Shown here: positions 1-9,283 of the stretch, piece by piece
How the letters are laid out: every line of letters starts with the position of its first letter
How positions within the stretch are numbered: position 1 is the first letter of the stretch
DNA from: Oscillospiraceae bacterium
Lineage (GTDB): Bacteria > Bacillota > Clostridia > Oscillospirales > Acutalibacteraceae
DNA length: 64,000 nucleotides
Assembly: GCA_015065975.1 (NCBI GenBank)
Contig: SVPG01000004.1
Coordinates: 36,276 to 100,275, forward strand
Reading direction: 5' to 3'
The notes under the pieces: model-generated
Told to the model about the DNA's origin: nothing
What the model saw: the letters and a program-made list of their open reading frames with translations, nothing else
The model's database searches: none
Translations under genes and position numbers: made by a program

Positions 1-1
1 G

Positions 2-190
2 ATCGTCCAGCAGAACAGCGAGGAGAAGCTGGAGTATGTCCTGGTGGGTGAGAGCGGTCCCGACCACAACAAGCGTTTTACCGTCGAGGTGCATCTCAAC
101 AGCAATGTTATAGGCAAGGGCAGCGGCAGAAGCAAGAAGGCCGCCGAACAGCAGGCAGCACGTCAGGCACTGGAGCTGATGGGCGAGTGA
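2..190 (+). CDS. rnc: Ribonuclease III, C-terminal end (partial)
   Basis: Only the last 62 codons are present; the gene begins before the window. They encode a double-stranded-RNA-binding domain: a beta-strand stretch (FTVEVHLNSNVIGKG) followed by the basic helix-start motif SKKAAEQQAARQAL, typical of the C-terminal domain of RNase III. RNase III cuts double-stranded RNA in rRNA precursors and other transcripts. The TGA stop overlaps the GTG start of the next gene by four bases. Its position ahead of smc and ftsY matches the usual Firmicutes order, which supports rnc over other dsRBD proteins. The catalytic domain is not visible. Confidence 0.88.
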   Translation: MVQQNSEEKLEYVLVGESGPDHNKRFTVEVHLNSNVIGKGSGRSKKAAEQQAARQALELMGE

Positions 191-1194
191 GACACGCGAA
201 TATTGCGGTCTTTGTACCGCACGCAGGGTGTCCGCACACCTGCTCGTTCTGCAATCAGAAAACAATTTCCGGCTGCTCGGCACAGCCGACGGCAGCCGAT
301 GTCACACAGACGATAGAGAATGCTCTGTCCTATCTCGGCAACAGGGCAAAGGACGCTGAGATAGCGTTCTTCGGCGGAAGCTTCACAGCCATCGACAGGC
401 AATATATGATATCCCTGCTCGAAGCGGCAAAGCCGTATATCGACAGCGGCAGGCTGTACGGAATACGGTGCTCGACCCGCCCGGACTGTATCGATGAAGA
501 GGTGCTTGAGCTTCTAAAAAGCTATTCGGTGACATCGATCGAGCTCGGTGCGCAGAGTATGTCGGACAGGGTGCTCAGGCTCAATGAGAGAGGTCATCGG
601 GCACAGGACGTCGTGAAGGCGGCGCAGCTTGTCAGACAGTACGGTTTTGAACTCGGGCTTCAGATGATGACCGGTCTTTACGGTGACGATGATGAAGGTG
701 CCGTGTATACCGCGCAGGAGATTGCAAAGCTCGGACCCGACACGGTCAGGATATATCCGACGGTAGTGCTCAGGGGAACAAAGCTTGCAGAGCTTTACGT
801 TAATGGTGAATACCGTCCGCAGCCGCTCGAAGGTGCGGTCGGTATATGCGCGGCGCTGCTGCGCTTTTTCTATGAAAGAGGAATAGATGTCATAAAGCTC
901 GGACTTCACGCTGAGGATGGGGTCGAGCGGGATTATCTTGCGGGAGCGTATCACCCCGCACTCAGAGAGCTTGCCGAGGGTCGGATATATCTCGATGAGG
1001 CTGAAAGGCAGATAAAGGAAAAGGGGATCTCGGGAAGGATAACGGTTCTGTGTCCAAAGGGCGAGATAAGCAAGGTTGTCGGTCAGCACAGGTGCAATAT
1101 CCTGCGGCTGTCACAGCTCGGCTGCGACGCGAAGGTCTCGGCAAGGGAAGGAATCGGGAAATATTCTCTTGAGATAATATCAGAACAGAAATAA
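187..1194 (+). CDS. Radical SAM protein, Elp3-like family
   Basis: A 335-residue protein with the radical-SAM cluster motif CPHTCSFC (Cys15, Cys19, Cys22), which binds a [4Fe-4S] cluster that cleaves S-adenosylmethionine. A glycine-rich SAM-contact motif (FFGGSFTAID) follows near residue 62. The C-terminal part looks like the Radical_SAM_C extension of Elp3-like bacterial proteins, but no acetyltransferase domain is present. The start is GTG at 187, overlapping the rnc stop in a GTGA arrangement, so the two genes are translationally coupled. In many Clostridia this gene sits between rnc and smc. Its substrate is unknown; tRNA modification is only an inference from Elp3 similarity. Confidence 0.85.
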   Translation: MRHANIAVFVPHAGCPHTCSFCNQKTISGCSAQPTAADVTQTIENALSYLGNRAKDAEIAFFGGSFTAIDRQYMISLLEAAKPYIDSGRLYGIRCSTRPDCIDEEVLELLKSYSVTSIELGAQSMSDRVLRLNERGHRAQDVVKAAQLVRQYGFELGLQMMTGLYGDDDEGAVYTAQEIAKLGPDTVRIYPTVVLRGTKLAELYVNGEYRPQPLEGAVGICAALLRFFYERGIDVIKLGLHAEDGVERDYLAGAYHPALRELAEGRIYLDEAERQIKEKGISGRITVLCPKGEISKVVGQHRCNILRLSQLGCDAKVSAREGIGKYSLEIISEQK

Positions 1195-1249
1195 GGTATT
1201 TTGGGAAGAAAGGCGAGTTCCTGAAAATATACGGAACGTTCGGTGTAAT

Positions 1250-4200
1250 ATGGTACTTAAATCTTTGCAGATTTCGGGATTCAAATCGTTCCCCGACAAA
1301 ATAAAGCTTGATTTCGAAAAGGGTATTACCGCCTGCGTCGGTCCTAACGGCAGCGGTAAGAGTAATATAAGCGATGCGATGCGCTGGGTTCTCGGTGAGC
1401 AGGCACCGAGCGTGCTTCGTATCAAGAATATGGAGAAGATAATCTTCGAAGGCTCCGATACCCGCAAGGCGCAGGGTATGGCGGAGGTAATCCTTGTCAT
1501 TGACAACAGCGACCGCAGACTGCCCGTTGACAGTGACGAGGTCGCCGTTGCAAGACGCTATTACCGAAGCGGTGCGAGCGATTATCTCATCAACGGCAAA
1601 TCGGTGCGTCTGCTCGATATCAACCGAATGTTTATGGATACAGGCCTTGGCAGGGACGGTTATTCCATCATCGGTCAGGGCAGAATAGCCGATATCGTCA
1701 CAGCGCGTTCGAAGGACAGACGTGTTATATTCGAAGAGGCTGCAGGTATTTCAAAATACCGTTACAGAAGAGCCGAGGCGGAGAATTATCTCAAAAAGGC
1801 AGAGGATAACCTCGTCCATCTCAATGTCCTTATGAGCGACCTTGAGGGACGTGTTGGTCCTCTCGAGAAGGAAGCCGAAAAGGCAAAGAAATACCGCGTT
1901 ATCAGCGAAGAGCTCAAGGTCAACGAGATCGGTCTCTGGCTTGCGACAATGTCCCGATCAAAGGCGACATTGCGCGATTATGATTACAAGATAATGCTTG
2001 TGCAGACACAGCAGGAGGAGCTTTCGGGCGAGCTTGAGCAGTTTGACGCCGATGTCAACCAGCTTGAGATGAGAGATGCAGAGCTTCTCGCAGGCAAGGA
2101 CGAAAGCCTCAGAAATGCATCTTCTCTCGAAGAGCAGTCGGCGCGACTCGAGGGTGATGCGGCCGTTATTGACAATGATATTTCCCACTGTGAGGGCGAT
2201 ATAAAGAGAATCGAGGAGGAGATCGAGCAGTCCAGAAAAGAGGACAGCGAGGTTTTTGACGAGATATCGGGCAGGGAAAAGGAGCTTGAAAACAAGCGTG
2301 CAGCGATAGGCGAGAAGGAAAAGTATGCCGATTCGCTCAGACAGCAGGCACAGAGCCTCAGCGACAGCGAGGCTGACTGCTCCCAGGCTCTCGCTCAGCT
2401 TATAAACGAGCAGGGAACGATAACTGCCGACGCTGCGGGATACAGGGTTTCCCTTGCTGCGGCACAGTCGCAGATTTCCGAGCTTGACAGCAGAGGAAAA
2501 ACAGTCGAGGAGGCTCTCGCTTCCTACGAAAAATCCATTGTCGAGCTTGAGGAGAGACTCGGTCTTTCAAAGCAGGCACAGGAAAAGGCACAGTCAAAGG
2601 TCGCCGAGCTTACAAATGCGGTGGCAGGAATAAAAATGAAGATGGCGCGCCAGCAGTCGAAGATGGACGAGAGCCGCAAGCTCGCCGAAAATCTCAGGGT
2701 TGAGGCGCTGCAGAGCCGCAAGCAGGCGCAGATGTTTGAAGACCTCGAGAAGAATCTCGACGGTTTCCAGCACAGCGTAAAAACCATCATGAAACGTGCC
2801 GAGGCGGGTGCACTGCGCGGCATACACGGACCCGTGTCCAAGCTTATCGAGGTGCCCGACGAGTATGCAACCGCGATAGAGGTGGCGCTCGGCGCAACAG
2901 CGCAGAATATCGTTGTTGACAACGAAGATCATCTCAAGCGTGCCGTCGAATATCTCAAGCAGAACAAGGCGGGCAGAGCGACCTTCCTTTCGATAACGAC
3001 CATAAAGGGAAAACGCCTCGAGGAGAGAGGTCTTGAGGATTTCGGAGGGTACGTCGGTATAGCGTCCGACTTTGTTTCCTGCGATCCGAAATATGATGAA
3101 ATAGTCAGAAATCTTCTCGGCAGAGTCTGTGTAGTTGAGACGCTTACGGATGCTCTGGAGATGGCTCGAAGATACGGTCACAGATTCCGTGTTGTCACTC
3201 TCGACGGTCAGATAATCAACGCCGGCGGTTCGGTCACGGGCGGTTATATAAGCAAGAAAACAGGTCTTATTTCGCGAAAGAGCGAGCTTGAAAAACTCAG
3301 AGCGACAGCCGATGAGCTTGAGAAAAAATCAGCTGAGGCACAGCAGGAGTACGAGCGGCTCAAGCAGAAAGCGGCAGCCGACGAAGCACAGCTTGTCGGT
3401 GCGCAGGGCGAGCTTACAACAGCGCAGGAGGACAGAATGCGCTTTGAAGCCGATGCACGCATAACCGAGTCTCAGATAAAGCTCAACCGCGAGGAGTCGC
3501 AGCAGCTCAGACAGGAATCGAGTTATTCCCGGCAGCGCCGTGAAAATCTCGTCAGAGAGCAGCAGACGCTCGAAGAAAAGATTTCCGAATGTGAAGAAAA
3601 GCTTGCGCTTCTCGGCGAAAAGATTTCAGAACGCAGCGGCAGTGCAGAGAAGATAAGCGGTGAACGCGAGCGGCTGTCGGCGCTTATGAACGAGGCGGGA
3701 CTTGAGATACTTGCGCTGGCAAAAGAGGCGGAAGCAATCGAGGAAATGATCGCTTCGCTCAACGACAGAAGACAGCGTGACAAGGGCAAGGAAACCACGC
3801 TCAGAGAACAGATCGTTCAGGTTGAGGAAAGAATAAAGGAGCTTGCCGCACAGGCTGAAGAGCTGCGCTCGCAGGCACAGATGAAAAAGGAACAGGCGGC
3901 TGAGAAGCGCGATGGAATAATCGGTATTGAACGCCAGCGCGATTCCATCGGAGCGAGGATCAAGGAGCTTAGACAGAACTCCAGAGATGCTCTCTCGAAG
4001 AGGGAGGAGTACATCAGGGAGATCGAACGTCTCGGCGGCAAGAAGGATCAGCTCAGCGCAGAGCTCGACAACATCACTCTCAAGCTTTCCGAAGAGTACG
4101 GCATGAGCTACAGAGAGGCATCGGAGCATTATGATGCTGCCGAGGACGAGCCTGCCGCAAAGAGAAAGGTAGCCGAGCTTCGCGGAAAGATAAGAGCACT

Positions 4201-4831
4201 CGGTCACGTCAACCTCGGAGCGGAAGAAGAGTTCAAGGTAGTGTTCGAGAAGTACACAACCTATAAGACTCAGATGACCGATATCGAGAAGTCAAAGGCG
4301 GAGCTGCTCAAGATGATCGACGAGCTGACCGAGAATATGAAGGTCAAGTTCACCGAAAGCTTCAAGCTTATCAACAAGAACTTCTCGGAGATATTCCCCG
4401 AGCTGTTCGGCGGCGGTTCGGCGCGTCTCGAGCTCAGCGAGCCCGAGGACTGCCTCAATTCGGGAATTGCGATCGAGATAACCGCACCCGGAAAGAGTCC
4501 GAAGAGCGACACCGAAAGCTTCTCGGGCGGTGAAAAGGCGCTTATCGCCGTTGCGATTTATTTCGCCATAATGAAGGTCAATCCGTCGCCCTTCTGTGTG
4601 CTTGACGAGATCGACTCGGCGCTCGACGAACACAATGTTGACAATATCGCAAGATATATCGACCGCATGAGCGATACGACCCAGTACATCGTCATAACCC
4701 ACCGCCGCGGAATGATGGAGGCGGCACGTATGCTCTACGGTGTAACAAAGAAAAACGACGGTGTGTCAAGACTTATCGAGCTTGATATCAGCGAGGTCGA
4801 GGAAAAGCTCGGCATGACATCGGATAATTAG
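1250..4831 (+). CDS. smc: Chromosome segregation ATPase SMC
   Basis: A full-length 1193-residue SMC protein. Walker A is GPNGSGKSN at residues 31-39, the ABC signature SFSGGEKAL lies near residue 1090, and Walker B (FCVLDEID) near 1117. Two long Lys/Glu-rich coiled coils flank a hinge at roughly 510-670, which contains the glycine-rich GGSVTGGY stretch. SMC homodimers form the ring of the condensin-like complex with ScpA and ScpB and compact and separate chromosomes. Start ATG at 1250; no strong ribosome binding site is evident. It lies 21 bp before ftsY, as in Bacillus and Clostridia, so the two are probably cotranscribed. Confidence 0.98.
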   Translation: MVLKSLQISGFKSFPDKIKLDFEKGITACVGPNGSGKSNISDAMRWVLGEQAPSVLRIKNMEKIIFEGSDTRKAQGMAEVILVIDNSDRRLPVDSDEVAVARRYYRSGASDYLINGKSVRLLDINRMFMDTGLGRDGYSIIGQGRIADIVTARSKDRRVIFEEAAGISKYRYRRAEAENYLKKAEDNLVHLNVLMSDLEGRVGPLEKEAEKAKKYRVISEELKVNEIGLWLATMSRSKATLRDYDYKIMLVQTQQEELSGELEQFDADVNQLEMRDAELLAGKDESLRNASSLEEQSARLEGDAAVIDNDISHCEGDIKRIEEEIEQSRKEDSEVFDEISGREKELENKRAAIGEKEKYADSLRQQAQSLSDSEADCSQALAQLINEQGTITADAAGYRVSLAAAQSQISELDSRGKTVEEALASYEKSIVELEERLGLSKQAQEKAQSKVAELTNAVAGIKMKMARQQSKMDESRKLAENLRVEALQSRKQAQMFEDLEKNLDGFQHSVKTIMKRAEAGALRGIHGPVSKLIEVPDEYATAIEVALGATAQNIVVDNEDHLKRAVEYLKQNKAGRATFLSITTIKGKRLEERGLEDFGGYVGIASDFVSCDPKYDEIVRNLLGRVCVVETLTDALEMARRYGHRFRVVTLDGQIINAGGSVTGGYISKKTGLISRKSELEKLRATADELEKKSAEAQQEYERLKQKAAADEAQLVGAQGELTTAQEDRMRFEADARITESQIKLNREESQQLRQESSYSRQRRENLVREQQTLEEKISECEEKLALLGEKISERSGSAEKISGERERLSALMNEAGLEILALAKEAEAIEEMIASLNDRRQRDKGKETTLREQIVQVEERIKELAAQAEELRSQAQMKKEQAAEKRDGIIGIERQRDSIGARIKELRQNSRDALSKREEYIREIERLGGKKDQLSAELDNITLKLSEEYGMSYREASEHYDAAEDEPAAKRKVAELRGKIRALGHVNLGAEEEFKVVFEKYTTYKTQMTDIEKSKAELLKMIDELTENMKVKFTESFKLINKNFSEIFPELFGGGSARLELSEPEDCLNSGIAIEITAPGKSPKSDTESFSGGEKALIAVAIYFAIMKVNPSPFCVLDEIDSALDEHNVDNIARYIDRMSDTTQYIVITHRRGMMEAARMLYGVTKKNDGVSRLIELDISEVEEKLGMTSDN

Positions 4832-4851
4832 CAGAAAGGATTTTAAGTTTT

Positions 4852-5757
4852 ATGGGATTTTTTGAAAAAATAAAGCAGGGTCTCAAAAAGACCAAGGAAG
4901 GCATTTTCGGCAAGGTCGATTCCTTCTTCAAGAGCTTTACGAAGATAGATGAGGAGCTTTTTGAGGAGCTCGAGGAGCTTCTTATCGCGGCTGACTGCGG
5001 CGCACCTACAGCTGCGGAAATCTGCGAGAGACTCAGAAAACGCGTCAAGGAAACAGGCACAAAGGAGCCGAACGCCGTAAAGGATCTTCTTCAGGAGGTC
5101 ATCGCCGATATGATGGGCGGCGGTCAGGAGCTTGTCATCAACACCACCCCTTCCGCTATACTCGTTATCGGAGTAAACGGCGTAGGAAAGACAACCACGA
5201 TCGGCAAGATGTGCGCGTCTCTCAGAGCCGAGGGCAAGAAGGTCGTAATTGCCGCTGCCGATACATTCAGAGCGGCTGCCATCGATCAGCTTGCTATATG
5301 GGCTGACCGTTCGGGCTGCGATATCGTAAAGCATTCCGAGGGCGCCGACCCCGCTGCTGTTGTATTTGATGCGGTCAATGCGGCAAAGGCAAGAGGTGCC
5401 GATGTCGTTATCATCGATACCGCAGGTCGTCTTCACAACAAGAAATATCTCATGGACGAGCTTGCAAAGATCAGCCGTGTTCTCGACAGAGAGCTTCCCG
5501 ACGGCGACCGCGAGGTGCTTCTCGTTCTCGATGCAACAACAGGTCAGAACGCAGTAAATCAGGCAAAGGCATTCAAGGAGACTGCAGGTCTTACGGGCAT
5601 AGTTCTCACAAAGCTCGACGGTACCGCAAGAGGCGGCGTCGTTATCGCAATCAAGCAGGATCTCGGTGTGCCCGTCAAGTATATAGGTGTCGGCGAACAG
5701 ATCGACGATCTCCAGCCGTTTGATGCCAATGAATTTGCGAGGGCGTTGTTTGATTGA
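4852..5757 (+). CDS. ftsY: Signal recognition particle receptor FtsY
   Basis: A 301-residue SRP GTPase that docks the SRP-ribosome complex at the membrane for cotranslational protein export. The NG domain is complete: P-loop GVNGVGKTT near residue 107, the DTFRAAA motif, DTAGR, the [10 protein letters not shown] loop and the closing helix. The N-terminal acidic A domain is almost absent: only a short basic/aromatic segment ([13 protein letters not shown]) precedes the N domain, as is common in Gram-positive FtsY. Start ATG at 4852 follows an AAAGGA site. Its stop lies one base before the rdgB start. Confidence 0.98.
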   Translation: MGFFEKIKQGLKKTKEGIFGKVDSFFKSFTKIDEELFEELEELLIAADCGAPTAAEICERLRKRVKETGTKEPNAVKDLLQEVIADMMGGGQELVINTTPSAILVIGVNGVGKTTTIGKMCASLRAEGKKVVIAAADTFRAAAIDQLAIWADRSGCDIVKHSEGADPAAVVFDAVNAAKARGADVVIIDTAGRLHNKKYLMDELAKISRVLDRELPDGDREVLLVLDATTGQNAVNQAKAFKETAGLTGIVLTKLDGTARGGVVIAIKQDLGVPVKYIGVGEQIDDLQPFDANEFARALFD

Positions 5758-5758
5758 T

Positions 5759-6352
5759 ATGAAATATATAGTTGCAACACATAATAAAGGAAAAAAAGCC
5801 GAGCTTGAGCGTATTCTCAACGCTGTCGGCATCGAGGTAATGACTGCCGATGAAGCGGGCTTTGTATATGACGAGCCCGAAGAAACGGGTACAACCTTTG
5901 CTGAGAATGCCTATATCAAGGCAAAAGCGGCTTGCGAATGCTGCAATATGCCCGCAATAGCAGATGATTCGGGTCTGTGCGTCGATTATCTCGACGGTGC
6001 TCCCGGTGTGTATACAGCCAGATGGGCAGGCCCCGAGTGCAACAGCGGCACGAATATCGACAAGCTCCTTCGTGAGCTTGACGGCGTTCCTCACGAGAAG
6101 CGCGGAGCACAGTTCGTGTGCAGTATGTGCTGCGTTTTCCCCGACGGACGCGTTATCGAGGCTGAATGTGACTGCGAGGGCTTTATAGCAACCGAGAGAG
6201 TCGGTGAGGGCGGATTCGGTTACGACCCCGTATTCCTCATGCCCGACGGACGCGGTTTTGCCGAGGTTTCGCCCGAAATCAAGGACGAGGTAAGCCACAG
6301 AGGAAAGGCGATAAAGCTGCTGGCACAGAAGCTTGCAGAAATGGAAAAATAA
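5759..6352 (+). CDS. rdgB: XTP/dITP diphosphatase (RdgB/HAM1 family)
   Basis: A 197-residue house-cleaning pyrophosphatase that removes non-canonical purine nucleotides (ITP, dITP, XTP) from the pool. It starts with [16 protein letters not shown], the family's nucleotide-binding start (TxNxxK). It also has the [20 protein letters not shown] active-site stretch and the C-terminal GFGYDPVF and SHRGKA motifs. The reading frame is open further upstream inside ftsY, but homology begins at the ATG at 5759, one base past the ftsY stop, so I use that start. Probably cotranslated with ftsY. Confidence 0.96.
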   Translation: MKYIVATHNKGKKAELERILNAVGIEVMTADEAGFVYDEPEETGTTFAENAYIKAKAACECCNMPAIADDSGLCVDYLDGAPGVYTARWAGPECNSGTNIDKLLRELDGVPHEKRGAQFVCSMCCVFPDGRVIEAECDCEGFIATERVGEGGFGYDPVFLMPDGRGFAEVSPEIKDEVSHRGKAIKLLAQKLAEMEK

Positions 6353-6420
6353 TATATATAGTCCGTCACACGCTCTTCACAAATATATATTGAAATCTTA
6401 ACGATTAAGAGGTATAATAA

Positions 6421-6732
6421 ATGTTAAACAGTAAACAGAGAGCCTTCCTGAGAGGTCAGGCAAATACCATCGATACAATCCTGTATGTAGGTAAAAGCGG
6501 CGTTATCGATACCGTCATAGCGCAGGCTGACGACGCTCTCAGAGTACGCGAAATAATAAAGGGCAAGGCGCTTGAAGCTGCTCCCGTTTCATCGAGAGAG
6601 GCTGCCGAGCAGATTGCCGAGAAGACATCGTCCGAGGTCGTTCAGGTCATCGGCCGCTGTTTTGTGCTTTACAGAAGAAACAGCGAGAATCCCGTTGTTT
6701 CCGATAAACTGCCGAAGGCTAAGAAGAAATAA
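6421..6732 (+). CDS. yhbY: YhbY-family RNA-binding protein (CRM domain)
   Basis: A 103-residue stand-alone CRM/YhbY domain. It begins MLNSKQRAFLRGQANTID, followed by the diagnostic loop LYVGKSGVID. The C-terminal half carries QVIGRCFVLYRR and a basic tail. YhbY proteins bind pre-50S particles. Start ATG at 6421 follows an AGAGG-type site. Its place directly before nadD-yqeK-rsfS is the conserved Firmicutes order and supports the assignment. Confidence 0.93.
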   Translation: MLNSKQRAFLRGQANTIDTILYVGKSGVIDTVIAQADDALRVREIIKGKALEAAPVSSREAAEQIAEKTSSEVVQVIGRCFVLYRRNSENPVVSDKLPKAKKK

Positions 6733-6753
6733 TCCACGAAAGGAAGATCTACC

Positions 6754-7359
6754 GTGAGGATAGGTATGCTCGGCGGAACGTATGACCCGATACACAACGG
6801 TCATATTATGCTGGGTAAGCAGTTTGCGGTTCAGCTCGGGCTTGACAAGGTGCTTATTATCCCGACAGGTACGCCTCCCCATAAGGAAGCGACGACCACC
6901 CAGGCGTCGAAGAGACTGGATATGTGCCGTCTTGCGGCAAAAGAGGGCGGAGACATATTCGAAGTGAGCGATATGGAGATCGTTCGCGGCGGAAAAAGCT
7001 ATTCCTATCTCACACTGTGCGAGCTGCAGGACGAGTATCCGGGAAGCGAGCTTTTCCTCATAATGGGTGCGGATATGTTCATGACAATGGAGACGTGGTA
7101 TCGCTTCGACGATCTCAAGAAGCTTGCCACCTTCTGCACCATTCCGCGTGACGATATACTTATGGATACTCTCAACGATTACGCTCTCAGACTCGAGGAG
7201 CTCGGATGCAGCTGCTGTGTCACAAACGTACAGCTTCTTCCGATATCCTCCACGATGATAAGAAACAATATCGGCGAGGGTAAATCGATTTCCGGACTTG
7301 TTCCCGAATCGGTTGAGAATTATATTATTGAAAACGGGCTTTACAGGAAGCAGGGCTGA
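6754..7359 (+). CDS. nadD: Nicotinate-nucleotide adenylyltransferase
   Basis: A 201-residue enzyme that joins nicotinate mononucleotide and ATP to form deamido-NAD in NAD biosynthesis. It shows the nucleotidyltransferase motif GGTYDPIHNGH near the N terminus (the HxGH site) and the closing motif ISSTMIR. It starts at GTG (6754), 9-10 bases after an AAAGGAAG site; the residues after it (RIGMLGGT) match the usual family start. It is followed after two bases by yqeK, a frequent partner. Confidence 0.96.
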   Translation: MRIGMLGGTYDPIHNGHIMLGKQFAVQLGLDKVLIIPTGTPPHKEATTTQASKRLDMCRLAAKEGGDIFEVSDMEIVRGGKSYSYLTLCELQDEYPGSELFLIMGADMFMTMETWYRFDDLKKLATFCTIPRDDILMDTLNDYALRLEELGCSCCVTNVQLLPISSTMIRNNIGEGKSISGLVPESVENYIIENGLYRKQG

Positions 7360-7361
7360 AA

Positions 7362-7934
7362 TTGACCGAACGTGAACGCGCAAAGTACATCAAAATACTG
7401 AAAAAGAAGCTTTCGAAATTCAGACTCTATCACAGCGAGTGCGTCTCGAAAGAGGCTGTGAGACTTGCGGAAAAATACAGGGTCGATGTCGAAAAGGCTG
7501 AGCTTGCGGGACTTCTTCACGACATAATGAAGGACGTATCGGGCAAGGACCAGCTTGAGGTCATGAAGAAATGCTCGGTCGATGTGGACGATATGCTCGA
7601 AAAAACGCCGAAGCTGTGGCATTCCTATGCAGGTGCGGCGTATGTCGAAAAGGAACTCGGCATTGACGATGAAGAGGTAATAAACGCCATAAAATACCAC
7701 ACAACGGCACGTGCGGGTATGACCAGACTCGAAAAGGTCATATATATTGCCGATTTCACTTCGGCAGACCGCGATTATGACGATGTGGACGATATGAGAA
7801 GAGCCGCGAACAAGGGGCTTGACGATGCGATGAGATATGCGCTTTCCTATACGGTTGCCGATCTGGCATCGAGAGGACTTGTCATACACCCCGATACGTT
7901 TGCGGCATACAATGAGGTTCACGCAAAGAAATAA
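7362..7934 (+). CDS. yqeK: HD-domain phosphohydrolase YqeK (Ap4A hydrolase family)
   Basis: A 190-residue HD-domain protein. Metal ligands are recognisable in HSECV near residue 25, LLHDIMKD near residue 51 and a later D in ADFTSADRDYDD. YqeK enzymes cleave diadenosine tetraphosphate symmetrically to ADP. Start TTG at 7362, two bases after the nadD stop; the preceding CAGGG inside nadD is a weak binding site, so coupling is likely. Position between nadD and the LCP/rsfS pair is standard for Firmicutes. Confidence 0.92.
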   Translation: MTERERAKYIKILKKKLSKFRLYHSECVSKEAVRLAEKYRVDVEKAELAGLLHDIMKDVSGKDQLEVMKKCSVDVDDMLEKTPKLWHSYAGAAYVEKELGIDDEEVINAIKYHTTARAGMTRLEKVIYIADFTSADRDYDDVDDMRRAANKGLDDAMRYALSYTVADLASRGLVIHPDTFAAYNEVHAKK

Positions 7935-7987
7935 ATACTGTCTTTTGATTTGCTCCGTTATGCGGGCAGAAAGGAAAAGGTAATCAG

Positions 7988-9283
7988 ATGAACAATGTCT
8001 TGGATGTTCTCGGCTTTGAAACAGGTAAAAGAACCACCGTCAGCCGCAGACCTCAGGTAAGACGTGCGGCAACCGATTATTCTTCCGTGAGAACGGTCGG
8101 CGGCGCAACAAGATTCAAGCAGGGCATGCCCCCGGGCTTGTATGCTTACAAGGAAAAGATTCAGCTTACCAAAGCTCAGATAAAAGCGAAAAAGAAGGAA
8201 GAGAAAAAGAAGGCTCTCGAAGGAAGAAGCTTCTTCTACCGTCACCGCATTGCGTTTGCGGTCGTGTCGGTCGTTCTAGCAATTGCGATCGGTCTCGGTT
8301 TTTATGCGCGCAGTATGGTTAACGATGAGACCCTCTTCCTCGGTACGGATGAACAGCAGACCGGTACAGCCGCCATAGCAAAGCGTATATCCTCGACCCC
8401 CGAGATGTCGGAGAAGGTCGTGTATGTGCTTATCGTAGGTGTTGACGCAAGCTCAATGCTGACCGACTGTATATGGATAATGTGCTATGATATAGCGACT
8501 CAGAACGTCAACGTTCTTCAGGTACCGCGTGATACCTATGTCGGAAATGAGAGTTTCTCCGGTAAGATAAACGGAGTCTATTCCAATCCGAAAACGGTGA
8601 AGTTCTGTGAAAAATGCGGAACTTCGGTTTCGAGCAGCCAGATAAGCGGCAGCAGACACGACGCCTGCGGCACCAAGGTTGTAAACAAGAAAGAAAGTAA
8701 TATCAACTGTCTTATAAGAAATATCAATGAGCATCTGGGACTGCCGATAGATCACTTTGTTATATTTGATTTCGAAGGATTCTCAAAGATTATTGATACC
8801 ATCGGCGGTGTCGATGTTGTTCTCGACAAGCCGCTCAACGCACCCGAGATACAGCTCTCCGCAGGAACAAACCATCTCAACGGTATGCGTGCTCTTCAGT
8901 ATATGCGCCACCGTTCGACATACAGAATGGGCGACCTCGGAAGAGTTGCCGCTCAGCAGAAGCTCATCGACGGTCTTCTCGAAAAGATGCTTTCGCTCGA
9001 TCTCGACGATATGCTCAATCTTCTGACCGAGTGTGCGGCGTATTTCAGAACCGATCTTTCCATAAGCGAAATGATCAGCTATGCTACTCAGGCAAGAGGT
9101 CTCTCGACCGACAGATTCCATATGCATTCGATGCCGGGTTATGACCACTGGGTAAGACCCAATCCGTCATATTTCTGCTGCAACGAATCCGAGACGGTTC
9201 ACTTATCAACGAGCACTTCCTGCCCTACGGTCTGCCGGGCGGCGGAATGGCTGACAGAAGCACAGTCAACTTCCCCGACGTAG
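7988..9283 (+). CDS. LytR-CpsA-Psr (LCP) protein with zinc-ribbon-like insert; C-terminal end out of frame
   Basis: A membrane-anchored LCP-family enzyme; these transfer glycopolymers to peptidoglycan. A basic cytoplasmic segment (about residues 1-90) is followed by one membrane helix (about 91-110) and the LCP domain (YVLIVGVDAS, QVPRDTYVG, FEGFSKIIDTIGGVDV, YMRHRST). The usual second arginine of the GRxxRQQ motif is Ala (GRVAAQQ). Between the PRDT strand and the next conserved block lies an unusual CX2C-X13-HX2C cysteine cluster (FCEKCG...HDACG). After codon 404 (about 9200) the frame goes wrong: adding one base there restores reading into the Thr-rich tail at 9247-9621, so the last 28 residues as read are probably spurious. 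Start ATG 7988 follows GGAAAAGG. Confidence 0.85.
   Translation: MNNVLDVLGFETGKRTTVSRRPQVRRAATDYSSVRTVGGATRFKQGMPPGLYAYKEKIQLTKAQIKAKKKEEKKKALEGRSFFYRHRIAFAVVSVVLAIAIGLGFYARSMVNDETLFLGTDEQQTGTAAIAKRISSTPEMSEKVVYVLIVGVDASSMLTDCIWIMCYDIATQNVNVLQVPRDTYVGNESFSGKINGVYSNPKTVKFCEKCGTSVSSSQISGSRHDACGTKVVNKKESNINCLIRNINEHLGLPIDHFVIFDFEGFSKIIDTIGGVDVVLDKPLNAPEIQLSAGTNHLNGMRALQYMRHRSTYRMGDLGRVAAQQKLIDGLLEKMLSLDLDDMLNLLTECAAYFRTDLSISEMISYATQARGLSTDRFHMHSMPGYDHWVRPNPSYFCCNESETVHLSTSTSCPTVCRAAEWLTEAQSTSPT

Noticed and set aside
9190..9205. Programmed frameshift in the LCP gene
   Set aside because: No slippery heptamer, homopolymer or downstream pseudoknot seen; a plain single-base loss is simpler.
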